Assembly: GCA_963768765.1 (NCBI GenBank) | Contig: CAVYJK010000023.1 | Coordinates: 56,934-120,933 of the forward strand | Reading direction: 5' to 3' | Length of the DNA: 64,000 bases | Source of the DNA: DASWLF01 sp963768765 | GTDB lineage: Bacteria; Desulfobacterota; Desulfobaccia; Desulfobaccales; 0-14-0-80-60-11 | Part shown: positions 34,604 through 43,694 of the stretch, in pieces | Layout of the letters: the number at the start of each line of letters is the position of its first letter | Numbering within the stretch: the first letter of the stretch is position 1 | Position numbers and translations under genes: made by a program | The notes under the pieces: generated by a model | Databases searched by the model: none | The model's input: only the letters and a program-made list of their open reading frames with translations | What the model was told of the DNA's origin: nothing

Positions 34604-35848
34604 TCATAAAAATTTTGGCCAGCTTTTGATGATCCCATCCAGCTGCTCCGCCCGCCTCGCAAAATTATGGTCTGCCAAGGTCCTTTGCTGGCCCGCCCTG
34701 GCAATGGCCTGCCGTTCCTGGGGATTGGCCAGCAACCATTTTACCTTTTCGACGCACTCGCCGGCTGATCGATAAGTGACCACTTCTTTTTCAGGGGCAA
34801 ATAGTTCAATAAGATTCTCCTTCCAATCGGTCACTAAACAAGTCCCGATTCCGGTGGCTTCAAAAAGGCGCAAATTGGATGCCGATCGTCTGGAGATGTC
34901 AATATGATTGTTTAAAGTAATTTTTGATCGCCGCAAGGTCTGATACATGTTCAAGCCAAATACGGCTGACTTCATGAAGGGCTCCAGCTCGGGAATAACC
35001 GGTGATTTTGGCCGCTCCGCCCAAAGAGCTGCTTTGCCGAGCTTGGGAATTGCAGCTAAGGTCGAGGGCGGAATTCCCCAAGATTTTAAGCTCTGCATTA
35101 TGGTAAATAATTCGTCTTTTGCCACCATTTCTAGTTGGTCTTTCCAGGTCCAATCAGCATTGGGTGCATAAATTTGGACAGGTATTTGCGCGGCGAGGCT
35201 TATTAGTAATTTCTCCCGCTCGGTGTGATATTCGTTAGCTCTTACAATGCTTCCAATAAATGAGAGATTGATATCCTGACTGATGGTGGAGTCAAGACGG
35301 TCTAACAACCTCGGATCAAAGGCATGATTCATATGCCTGCTGTTAAGCCCCAGGGCGCGAAACTGCTCGACCAATTCGGGAACGCATGACAGGATTACAT
35401 CCCAGGCCCTGAAAATCATGGAATCTCGGTAAGGAGCGCCGCACCAGCCAAGAACCATCAATATTGCAGGACCAGCTTCTTTGGCTTCTGAAATCCATCT
35501 GGCAGAAAATCTTACATAATCGTTCATAAACAAAATTGTTGGTTGGAATTTCTTTATTTGGGCAAGAGGAATGTCCCATAACCAGGTTTGAGGGCGAAAT
35601 TCAATGCCATTTTCCCGGGCCCAGGCCTGTTGCAAGGGCTCAATATTGGCGATCACCTCCATGACCTCATAACCCAGCGGCCTCAAGGCATGGGACAAAG
35701 AATTGACCCAGCTGTAACCGTCATCGTCCAGCGCCGCCTTTTGTTCAGCATAAGTCTTGGCTGCCAGCTCTGGATGCCGGCCGTAAAATTGTTGGATATA
35801 GGTCTCATAGTGCGTGCTGATGGTGATAATTTTCATCATGTCTGCCAA
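34604..35848 (-). CDS. CgeB-like glycosyltransferase
   Basis: 414 aa; the frame begins at 35848, with a second ATG at 35836 (MKIITISTHYETYIQQFY). GT-B-like protein of the CgeB/Glyco_trans_1_2 type: long N-terminal domain with FQPTILFMNDYV, ILMVLGWCGAPYRD and LSCVPELVEQF, and C-terminal donor part with INLSFIGSI, NNHIDISRRSASNLRLFEATGIGTCLVTDW and APEKEVVTYRSAGECVEKVKW split by usual spacing. No membrane segment. Acts on an unknown acceptor in the polysaccharide pathway. Confidence 0.75.
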   Translation of the reverse strand: MADMMKIITISTHYETYIQQFYGRHPELAAKTYAEQKAALDDDGYSWVNSLSHALRPLGYEVMEVIANIEPLQQAWARENGIEFRPQTWLWDIPLAQIKKFQPTILFMNDYVRFSARWISEAKEAGPAILMVLGWCGAPYRDSMIFRAWDVILSCVPELVEQFRALGLNSRHMNHAFDPRLLDRLDSTISQDINLSFIGSIVRANEYHTEREKLLISLAAQIPVQIYAPNADWTWKDQLEMVAKDELFTIMQSLKSWGIPPSTLAAIPKLGKAALWAERPKSPVIPELEPFMKSAVFGLNMYQTLRRSKITLNNHIDISRRSASNLRLFEATGIGTCLVTDWKENLIELFAPEKEVVTYRSAGECVEKVKWLLANPQERQAIARAGQQRTLADHNFARRAEQLDGIIKSWPKFL

Positions 35849-35905
35849 CTCATCGGCTATCCGCTAACTTTGGCTTACCTGATTCGACCTTGGAGAAAAT
35901 TCTTA

Positions 35906-37039
35906 TTAATGGGCAGATTTGCCAAGACGGTCCTCTGCGGTGGCGCGCCGAATACTCCCGGCAATTTTCTTAATGGTCTCCTCGGGCAACGTATAAGTGG
36001 ACGGCAGGTATAGTCCCGTCTCCCACAGGCGGTCGGCCACCGGACATGGCACCCGGCGAAAGTCCGGGCGGGATTGCAGGCACGGCTGCTGATTCATCGG
36101 GCAGAAAAAGGTGCGGGTGTCAATGCCGTCCCGGCGGAGCCATTCCCTCAGGGCATCGCGGCTGATGCCGAACTCAGGTTTGACCACCAGGGCGTACATC
36201 CAATAAATATTTCGAGCCCACTCAAGCTCCACCGGTAATCGAATCCCGGACAGGTCAGCCAAAAGATAATTATAAGTCTCTGCCACTCGGCGCTTTTCCG
36301 CGATGATCTTTTCGATCTTGGGCAACTGCGCCAATCCCAGGGCGGCCTGAAACCCGGTCAGCCGATAATTATAGCCGGCCAGCTCATGGCGGAATTGGGG
36401 TTGGGTAAATGCCAGATTGCGCAGCAGACGCAGGCGTTCGGCCAGTCGCTCATTATTGGTCACCACCATGCCGCCCTCCCCGGTGGTGATGACCTTGTTG
36501 GCATAGAAGCTGAAACAGCCCAGGTCGCCGAAGCTGCCGGTCTTGCGGCCTCGACAGGTGGCGCCGTGAGACTCCGCGCAGTCTTCAATAACCATCAGGT
36601 TATGCTTGCCGGCGATTTCCAATAAACGATCCATATCCACCGGATGGCCGTATAGATGGACCGGGATGATGGCCCGGGTCTTGGCCGTGCAAAGCGGCTC
36701 AAGCAGATGCAAATCCAGATTCCAGGTTATCTCTTCCGCGTCCACCGGAACCGGGGTCGCCCCATTATGCACTACGGCTAAGGCGGTGGCGATGATGGTG
36801 CTGGCGCTGATTAAGACCTCATCCCCCGGGCCGATGCCCGCCGCGGCCACCGCCAGGTGCAGGGCGGCGGTGCCGCTGGAAACCGCCACGCCATATTGGC
36901 AGCCGCAATAGGAGGCAAACTCTTTTTCAAATGCACCGATGGTTGGGCCAAAGTTCCCCGATATCTCCCCCCGCGCCAGCGCCTCCGCCACGGCCCGGAC
37001 TTCCTCTTGGCCGATAACCGGCTCAAAGACCGGGATCAT
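35906..37039 (-). CDS. DegT/DnrJ/EryC1 sugar aminotransferase (perosamine-synthase-like)
   Basis: PLP-dependent aminotransferase acting on keto-sugar nucleotides. 377 aa. It begins MIPVFEPVIGQEEVRAVAEA with SGTAALHLAVAAAGIGPGDE, IPVHLYGHP, VIEDCAESHGA and FSFYANKVITTGEGGM containing the PLP lysine. The opening and length resemble GDP-perosamine synthase. With gmd in the same locus, conversion of GDP-4-keto-6-deoxymannose to GDP-perosamine is plausible but not proven; other 4-amino sugars are possible. Confidence 0.86.
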   Translation of the reverse strand: MIPVFEPVIGQEEVRAVAEALARGEISGNFGPTIGAFEKEFASYCGCQYGVAVSSGTAALHLAVAAAGIGPGDEVLISASTIIATALAVVHNGATPVPVDAEEITWNLDLHLLEPLCTAKTRAIIPVHLYGHPVDMDRLLEIAGKHNLMVIEDCAESHGATCRGRKTGSFGDLGCFSFYANKVITTGEGGMVVTNNERLAERLRLLRNLAFTQPQFRHELAGYNYRLTGFQAALGLAQLPKIEKIIAEKRRVAETYNYLLADLSGIRLPVELEWARNIYWMYALVVKPEFGISRDALREWLRRDGIDTRTFFCPMNQQPCLQSRPDFRRVPCPVADRLWETGLYLPSTYTLPEETIKKIAGSIRRATAEDRLGKSAH

Positions 37040-37142
37040 CTTTTGCCCTCGGCCAAAAATTTATCATTTCCAGATTCCAGGTGAGGACCCTGTTTTTGCC
37101 AGATACACCGCATATCGTCAATGACTTTGATGGCGTGCACCC

Positions 37143-38486
37143 CTACCAGATCTTTGGAAAAATCAGCGCCTTGGTTAACATGATTCCAGTTCGGTGCAAC
37201 GGTTTATAGAGGAAGCAGGAGCCGTAAGGCACCAAGAAGGTAAACCAGGAGGCTATGATGGCTCCCATGGCTCCATATTTGGGAATGAGCATAAAGTTTA
37301 AAATAATGTTGGTCGCACATCCCAGAGAAATGGTCAGCAAGTAAACTCTGTTCCAGTTCATGGTGGTTAGGAAGGCGCTGCGCGCTATGCCAAGATTAGC
37401 GAAGATGCCCGCCCAGGTAAGAACGGTAAGCATGGGGGCGGCTCTTTTGTAGGCTTCACCAAAGAGAAGGCCGATTATCTGATGGGAAAATATCGTGGTC
37501 ACCACCGCCGCAAAATAGCCGATAAAAGCCAGGAGATTATATAGCTTTTGTAACCTAAGGTAAAAAAGGGCCTCGCCAATCTCTTTCGCTTCCACAATGC
37601 TGGGGATAAACGAGCGCAGGATAACCACCGGAATGATAAACCAGATCTCCACAAATCGGTAGGCCACCGCGAAGATGCCCACCTCGATATTTCCCCCCAG
37701 TTCGCCTAAAATGATAAAGTTGGCCCTGGTATAAACCATAATGGCCGCCGCTGACAGGAGCAGGGGCCAACTGTCGTTTAACAAGGACTTGGCGCGCCCC
37801 CAATTTGGAGACCAGGCCTGCAACCTCAGCCCCTGAAACCGATAGGCGATGATCAGACCCAGGGCCCCCAGAACAATTTCTGCCAATCCTGTCCAAGCAA
37901 AAGCGATGAGGGGAGCTTTTAACAGGATCAATAGAATCTTAGCTAAGGCGACGATAATGAAGGCGGCGTTCTTGGCGAGAACCGGGAACTTGGACTGCAC
38001 CTGGGATTGGAACCATAAATCAATGGCATCAAAAGGACGGAAAAGTATCCCGGCGGCAATAATGGCGACGAACATGCAAGTGGTGGGGTCATGAGGCCGC
38101 AATACAAAGACCGCTTTCAAGGTGATCAGAAAGGCCAGGACCCCTGCCAGCAATTTGAGCACAAACGCGGTCCCGAGTATCTCTTCCCGGGCGGAGGGGT
38201 CCCGAACAATTTCCCGCACCGCGATGGCATCGACCCCCAAAGCGGCCATCTCTCCGAAAAGGGCGACAAAGGCTAAGGCATAATTGAAAATTCCAAACTG
38301 ACCTGGTCCCAGATATCTGGCCAGCCAAACCGCCACCAAGAGACCGAGAGCCATGCGCAGGGCGTGATCGAGCAGCAGCCACCCCATGTTGCCGATAATC
38401 TTGTGAAGCGCCGCGCGCCCTTCCAGCCTGGAGCGAACAAAGCTCGGCAAATATTTTAACCAAAATAAATGGTGTTCCTGGGCCAT
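37143..38486 (-). CDS. Wzx-type polysaccharide flippase (first)
   Basis: 447 aa, around 12-14 hydrophobic helices, MOP/polysaccharide-synthesis superfamily. Characteristic segments: NMGWLLLDHALRMALGLLVA, WLARYLGPGQFGIFNYA, LGVDAIAVREI. It would flip undecaprenyl-linked oligosaccharide to the periplasm. It overlaps no neighbour; 10 bp separate it from the FkbM gene upstream. A second flippase is encoded at 44713-46167. Confidence 0.86.
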   Translation of the reverse strand: MAQEHHLFWLKYLPSFVRSRLEGRAALHKIIGNMGWLLLDHALRMALGLLVAVWLARYLGPGQFGIFNYALAFVALFGEMAALGVDAIAVREIVRDPSAREEILGTAFVLKLLAGVLAFLITLKAVFVLRPHDPTTCMFVAIIAAGILFRPFDAIDLWFQSQVQSKFPVLAKNAAFIIVALAKILLILLKAPLIAFAWTGLAEIVLGALGLIIAYRFQGLRLQAWSPNWGRAKSLLNDSWPLLLSAAAIMVYTRANFIILGELGGNIEVGIFAVAYRFVEIWFIIPVVILRSFIPSIVEAKEIGEALFYLRLQKLYNLLAFIGYFAAVVTTIFSHQIIGLLFGEAYKRAAPMLTVLTWAGIFANLGIARSAFLTTMNWNRVYLLTISLGCATNIILNFMLIPKYGAMGAIIASWFTFLVPYGSCFLYKPLHRTGIMLTKALIFPKIW

Positions 38487-38496
38487 ATTAAAGTTC

Positions 38497-39207
38497 TTAA
38501 CCCTTGCTACAAAGATTGTCTTTATAAAAAACTGTATTGAAGGTTTTAGCCAAGAATATATATCGCTGTTCGGTCAGGAATTGATAAATTTCATTTTTAT
38601 CGAATGAAAATTCTAAGTCTTCAACTAATAATAAATGAGGTCTAAATTGGGACCAGTCATTAGATTTCAATACATTAATATCATACCCTTCTGCATCAAT
38701 AGACATAAAATCAATCAAAATATTGCTTGGAAGATATGAAGCTAATATATTCGACAGGCGATATACATTGATTAATTTTTTATCAATGATGTAATAAATT
38801 TGTTGACTTTCTCTCTTTTCAACGCATTTATGACTAAATGAATTAAGTGCTGAATCATTATAAATGTAATATAATAGTTGTCCTTCTACATCAGAAATTC
38901 CGCATTCCAAATTAATATCCCGAGGTCTATATTTTTTAAACAAACTGAGTGCGCCGGGATTTGGATCAATATTTATACCTCTCCATCCCATCTGATAAAA
39001 TATATAAGTATTAGAAAATCTTTTGGGATGGTGAGCCCCAACATCCACATAAAAACCACTTTTTTTGCCTGCAAAAATCCTTTTTAAAATTAAGTCTTCC
39101 CCTTCTTGAGAATACGATTTGGTAGCATATCCATCAAACAAATTGTACTTAATATTCCTGTACATTAACCTGAGTTTACTAGGAATATATTTCTTGATGT
39201 TATCCAT
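38497..39207 (-). CDS. FkbM-family methyltransferase
   Basis: 236 aa. FkbM domain: SYSQEGEDLILKRIFAGKKS, FYVDVGAHHPKRFSNTY, GINIDPNPGALSLFKKYRP, DFMSIDAEGYDINVLKSNDW. The ATG at 39207 is preferred over the open frame to 39273 because AAGGATATCGCA precedes it and the protein then begins MDNIKKYIPSK. Strongly AT-rich. Probably O-methylates a glycan hydroxyl. Confidence 0.82.
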   Translation of the reverse strand: MDNIKKYIPSKLRLMYRNIKYNLFDGYATKSYSQEGEDLILKRIFAGKKSGFYVDVGAHHPKRFSNTYIFYQMGWRGINIDPNPGALSLFKKYRPRDINLECGISDVEGQLLYYIYNDSALNSFSHKCVEKRESQQIYYIIDKKLINVYRLSNILASYLPSNILIDFMSIDAEGYDINVLKSNDWSQFRPHLLLVEDLEFSFDKNEIYQFLTEQRYIFLAKTFNTVFYKDNLCSKG

Positions 39208-39367
39208 TGCGATATCCTTCACTGATATCAATGTACATTTTAGGGCCGCCAGGGTTAGAGGGAAAAATTCCAAGAAAATATTTTATTGGTTCTGCAGGTA
39301 TGCCTCTCTCGACCAATCGGAAACGCCGCCTTTAAGAACCATCAAGACCAACGGCAGGAGAAATGAA

Positions 39368-40669
39368 TTATGAAGAAATTTGCTCGTTAAGCGCCAAATT
39401 GTAGCCAAGATTTCTAATAACTCCCAAGCAAAAGATGGTGAAGCCGAAGGCCATAACTGAGGTTTCAAGGATAGGTACACTTACATAAATGCTCAAACCA
39501 TAAATCAATATAGAAATAATAAAGAGCTTCAAGAATTCATAGTCAGATCTCTTTAATATCGACCAGATGCTTTTTAGGTGCAACATTTGAAAGATAATTA
39601 ATAAAATTAAGGGAAGCACGCCTGATACCCTGACGACATCAAGCCATAAATTGTGGAACCACTTGGTCATCATTTGCAGAGTGGGATCTAATCTCCCACC
39701 CCCAAAGGGATATTCAAAAATATTATAAAAACCATTTGTCCACAGCTCATATCTCGGAGTTTCTACGCCTTGTTCAAATCGGCGCTCAAGTATTCTTTTG
39801 AGCAGGTCAATGTCTAAGAAAACCATTAAAACAATGTAAGTAACAATCATTAAAGATACCATGATAACTATCATTCTTAAATTAGCCGTCATTTTTTGCT
39901 GCACCAGTAAATATATAAATATCGCCAAAGAACATAATGCCAGGATCGCGTAAGCAGTACGGTTTTGTAATATGGTATTCAAAATCAGACCGGCCAAGCC
40001 CAGCGATATTAAACCTAGGAGCACCATTATCCCAATTATACTTTTAAAATGAAAAATCTCTCTCAGATGGTATCTAGTTAAGGCAACAATGCAAGGTAAA
40101 ATAAGAACGATTAAAGTTGCCGTAAAAGCACAGAATTGAAGTGGATGGATTTCTTCATTGCTCCAGACATTGATAACGTCCCTGTTGTAGACCATAAAAG
40201 GCTGGTTCTCCATAGTAAAATTGAAACAATATACAGAAAATAAAAACATTCCCATTGCAAATGCAATAATTGCATATACACCATTGTTTGGCCAATAGGG
40301 GAGCCCCCGCCAGTTTGTATAGACCCCCAACATGTAAGCTGATTGTACTATCATTACATTTATCATGGCTCTTACGGGGCCCTCGGGGTAGCCAAATATT
40401 ATTGCAATGGCATAGTAGGTAACTGAGAACAGAAATAGAAAGAGGTTTTCTTGCAGAAAAATGACACTCGGCCTTGCCAGGAGAATCGACAAACCGAACA
40501 ACAAAATTACGGATGCCTTTGGAACCATCACCCCAACAAATACTAAAGAAACCAGCAACATCCAGAACTTAAACTTATTAATCGCGCTTTTCCGGATGCC
40601 CAACTTCAACACCGGCTCAACCGAGTCTAAGGAGCTTGCCCCACTCATACTCTGATATTTTATATCCAT
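39368..40669 (-). CDS. Wzy-like O-antigen/polysaccharide polymerase
   Basis: About 433 aa, ten or more hydrophobic helices with a large periplasmic loop rich in aromatic and charged residues (FNFTMENQPFMVYNRDVINV) and a C-terminal half with ERRFEQGVETPRYELWTNG and PFGGGRLDPTLQMMTKWFHN, the Trp/His/Asn-containing loop expected of O-antigen ligase/polymerase proteins. AT-rich. The frame is open to 40747; ATG at 40669 gives a more natural N-terminus but lacks a strong ribosome site. It is the only polymerase seen. Confidence 0.75.
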   Translation of the reverse strand: MDIKYQSMSGASSLDSVEPVLKLGIRKSAINKFKFWMLLVSLVFVGVMVPKASVILLFGLSILLARPSVIFLQENLFLFLFSVTYYAIAIIFGYPEGPVRAMINVMIVQSAYMLGVYTNWRGLPYWPNNGVYAIIAFAMGMFLFSVYCFNFTMENQPFMVYNRDVINVWSNEEIHPLQFCAFTATLIVLILPCIVALTRYHLREIFHFKSIIGIMVLLGLISLGLAGLILNTILQNRTAYAILALCSLAIFIYLLVQQKMTANLRMIVIMVSLMIVTYIVLMVFLDIDLLKRILERRFEQGVETPRYELWTNGFYNIFEYPFGGGRLDPTLQMMTKWFHNLWLDVVRVSGVLPLILLIIFQMLHLKSIWSILKRSDYEFLKLFIISILIYGLSIYVSVPILETSVMAFGFTIFCLGVIRNLGYNLALNEQISS

Positions 40670-40801
40670 GCCATTAAGATGATAGATGATGAGGAAAGGC
40701 GCAGGGTAGGACCTTTCAAGGTTTTCTCGTGACAACCAGCATTTCACTACGAATTTTGGGCAGAAGTTGGGTTATTAACAACAATAAAAATTCAGTCCAG
40801 T

Positions 40802-42085
40802 TTATCTTTTATGTTTTGAAGGTAGTAGCCTTTTGATCTTATTTAATGAGTCTACCCAGGGCTGCAAATAAGAAGACAATAATTGCACACGCTGAGACTC
40901 GCCTTCTTGTCTTCGGATCTGCTGGATACGCTCATAAAGAAAGACGGTCCAGATGCTTATAAGGAAGGTAACCATACCGGCCAGAAGCGCCGGCAAGAGC
41001 CGCCAGTTGGATCTTCGCTCCGGGGGGCTAGCACGATCAATAAATTGTACCGAACTAAAATTTCGAGTCGAATCCAGGCGGGACAACTCTACCAGTTTAC
41101 AATAGAGAAGATAGAGAGCCTCTTGAAACTTAGCCTCCCGGTATAAGCGAAAATACTCCAATCCTACCGCGGGCATCTTGGAGGCCGCCATCATGATTTC
41201 AGGGGGGCCAGGACTTTGACTTTGTTTAGCCTCGACGGCTTGCAGTTTTTCCTTTAAGCTTTTCAATTCCTCCTGCAATTGAATTACATCATAGTTAGCC
41301 GGAGTCGCATGTTGCCGCAATACATGAATCTGCACTTCTTTAGCATCAATTAAGGCCCGCAATTCTGCAATATATTGGATCATGACCTTTGCCTGGGCAT
41401 CCATGGAGAGAACGCCGCTCTTTTCGCAAAAAGCCCGCAGGGCTTCCTCCGTCTTCGTGAAGTTTAAGTTGGCTTGATTGCGCTCTTGCTCCAGGAAAGC
41501 CAGATAATTTTGAGCCTCGTTGCGGGTTATCCGTCCCAATAGCCGATCTAGCTCCTCCCCATAGGCATTAGCGATGTTTGCGGCGCGCTGGGGGTCGATA
41601 TCGACCACTTCCACCGTTACCACTCCGGCCTTGGTTCCTACACTGATCCGAGTTTTACTTCCTAAGGTTTTCTGGGCCTCCTCCAGGTATCTTGCTTTAT
41701 AGACTTTGCGCAGATTAAACTTCTCAATAATATTTTTTGAAATAGTATCACCTGACATCATGGCCTCATAAAGGGCGGAGGCAGATTTAAAACCCAGTAC
41801 TCCTGCGGCTAAATCACTCCCCGCAGCACCCCCTAGCCCGAGAGGAGAAGATCCCCCCAGATTTTCTATCAGTTGGCTGCTGACCGTCAGGTTTTGACTG
41901 GGAGGTAATAAACGCATCCTGGCAGTATATTTATTAGGAGAAATCAACAAATTAAGGTAAACCAGCACCGTCACTGCGGCACTTAAGAAGATAATCCCAC
42001 GGCTGTATTTCGCAAAGATGATTAGATAATCAAGTATAACAGTCTTGTCTTCTTTAGGCATGAGTTTAGAAGCAGGCTCGTCCAT
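40802..42085 (-). CDS. Wzz-type chain-length determinant (PCP) protein
   Basis: 427 aa. N-terminal membrane helix (about residues 22-42) after MDEPASKLMPKEDK, then a Wzz periplasmic domain (SPNKYTARMRLLPPSQNLTV), a long helical coiled-coil (about 180-310), and the closing SPPERRSNWRLLPALLAG Pro/Arg motif with the second helix. No C-terminal tyrosine-kinase domain is present, so it is a PCP without an attached BY-kinase. The ATG at 42085 has GGAG eight bases upstream; a TTG at 42100 keeps the frame open. First gene after the promoter at 42241-42269. Confidence 0.85.
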   Translation of the reverse strand: MDEPASKLMPKEDKTVILDYLIIFAKYSRGIIFLSAAVTVLVYLNLLISPNKYTARMRLLPPSQNLTVSSQLIENLGGSSPLGLGGAAGSDLAAGVLGFKSASALYEAMMSGDTISKNIIEKFNLRKVYKARYLEEAQKTLGSKTRISVGTKAGVVTVEVVDIDPQRAANIANAYGEELDRLLGRITRNEAQNYLAFLEQERNQANLNFTKTEEALRAFCEKSGVLSMDAQAKVMIQYIAELRALIDAKEVQIHVLRQHATPANYDVIQLQEELKSLKEKLQAVEAKQSQSPGPPEIMMAASKMPAVGLEYFRLYREAKFQEALYLLYCKLVELSRLDSTRNFSSVQFIDRASPPERRSNWRLLPALLAGMVTFLISIWTVFLYERIQQIRRQEGESQRVQLLSSYLQPWVDSLNKIKRLLPSKHKR

Positions 42086-42240
42086 AAAGATAATCTCCAA
42101 GTCTAAATAGTGGCTTGAACAATTTTTTTAGGTCTTAGGTAGAAAGGAAATCGGATGCTCATGTTGCTCCATCGCAAGGGGTTTAAGGGAACTCCGAAGA
42201 AGGTCTCCACCTACTAATCTTACTTTGAAAATGTGGAAAT

Positions 42241-42269
42241 ATTTTATAATCCTTCGTCTGGGTTGTCAA
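42241..42269 (-). promoter_or_regulatory. Sigma-70 promoter before the wzz-like gene
   Basis: Minus strand: TTGACA (42264-42269), 17-bp spacer, TAAAAT (42241-42246), within an AT-rich 345-bp gap that otherwise shows no gene. It would drive the array from the chain-length gene leftward. Confidence 0.6.
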
Positions 42270-42445
42270 ACCAAAACAAATATCTTTAATTAAATATGCT
42301 AGTTATATATAAAGGTTTAAAAATTTACCGGAGTAAGCGCCTTTTCTCCTTAGCCAAATTTGATTTGGAAGATGTTGGCGAGGTGAGTCTGGTTAGAAAA
42401 CTACTCCTCAGCTCCTGAGGCCAAGTTCCGACCTGAGAGAGTGAC

Positions 42446-43663
42446 TTAAGTTCGTGCCGGCGCAGTGAATCCAGAGAGTTTACCGAATCTTTCAGCAATC
42501 GCCGGTAAGTACCATTGAAGATTAAATTCTTGATTAAAACAGTCAATTGCGCCCCGAGAGAACGATTCATAGTTATTAATGATAGTCTGGACCGCGCTTA
42601 AGACTTCTTCAACGCGGTCAATGCAGATACCACAATGATATCTTTCGATAAAATTCCGGAGAGTTGGCAATCCCGTGGTAACAACTGGAAGACCACACTG
42701 AAGATAATGGGCAATCTTGCCGGAAGAGAATCCCATGGTAAAGATATTTTTGTTATCTTCAGAAACAGGATAGAGTGCCATGCCGATATCGGCAGAACGA
42801 ATCAGTTCTATAAGCTGATTCATTTGCAGCGATCTTTGATTCAGATAAGTATGACGCCCATCTATTTGCGCTAGGAAGGCCTGCTGATACTCGGTCCGTA
42901 GCGGGATAGGCACATGAAAGACCATCGCCAGATTGTCAGGCCAACAGGAGGCTGCCCGAGCAAGGTCCAGGCTGTTGGTCCACCAATCAATTGAACCCGC
43001 ATGCAGGACTATGCGCCGACCATCTTCGATCCCCAAGGTTTCTCTTAAGATTTTTGTCTTTACCGCATTGGCCTTGCCTGGGGGAGCATTGGGGAGATAA
43101 AGCACCTGCGCCAATGAGATCCGGTTTTCTTGCGCCAGGAGCTTAGCGCGGTCTGCATCCTGGACGATGGTGAGGGCCGTGGACCGATTTAATAATATTT
43201 CAAGCCACTTGAGAATCTTGTGATAAGGGGAGGTCGCGGTCCTCAGGAAGAATAGGTCCAGTGAAAGGTAAACCAACGGGGTGCCGACCAGCCGGGCCGG
43301 GATGCCGGCCAGGACCAATCCATGCGCGTCCACTCCAAGCAGACAGCCATACCTTTCCCGGAGGCATTGCCGATACAGGAAAGGCACCCAGGACCTCAGA
43401 AACTGCCAGCGCCAGGTGGCGGAACCTATGGAGGCCTGCTGGGCTAACAGGAATAGCCGCGAGTTAATAGGGAGAGGAATCTCGACGGGGGAAGAGATGT
43501 CATCCCAGGCATAGATATCCAGCCGATAACCGCAACCGGCCAAAGTTTCCAGGAGCCCCTGCAGGCTGGGGATGATGGTCAGTGACCTTAAGGAAGCCAC
43601 AACTCCGATCTTGGCTGGTACCGAGTTCTTCAAGCTGTGCCCGCCAGGACTGAATCCGTGCAC
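42446..43663 (-). CDS. Glycosyltransferase, GT4-like
   Basis: 405 aa, GT-B fold. IGVVASLRSLTIIPSLQGLLETL at the start of the acceptor domain, GVDAHGLVLAGIPARLVGTP, and a donor domain with RRIVLHAGSIDWWTNS, ELIRSADIGMALYPVSEDNKN split by usual spacing, FSSGKIAHYLQCGLPVVTTGL. Less canonical than the other GT4 genes. Possible rhamnosyl- or glucosyl-type transfer; unproven. It lies 31 bp downstream of a GT2 gene. Confidence 0.75.
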   Translation of the reverse strand: MHGFSPGGHSLKNSVPAKIGVVASLRSLTIIPSLQGLLETLAGCGYRLDIYAWDDISSPVEIPLPINSRLFLLAQQASIGSATWRWQFLRSWVPFLYRQCLRERYGCLLGVDAHGLVLAGIPARLVGTPLVYLSLDLFFLRTATSPYHKILKWLEILLNRSTALTIVQDADRAKLLAQENRISLAQVLYLPNAPPGKANAVKTKILRETLGIEDGRRIVLHAGSIDWWTNSLDLARAASCWPDNLAMVFHVPIPLRTEYQQAFLAQIDGRHTYLNQRSLQMNQLIELIRSADIGMALYPVSEDNKNIFTMGFSSGKIAHYLQCGLPVVTTGLPTLRNFIERYHCGICIDRVEEVLSAVQTIINNYESFSRGAIDCFNQEFNLQWYLPAIAERFGKLSGFTAPART

Positions 43664-43694
43664 CGAGATTTCTTTTTGAGGGATAATTTGCCAG

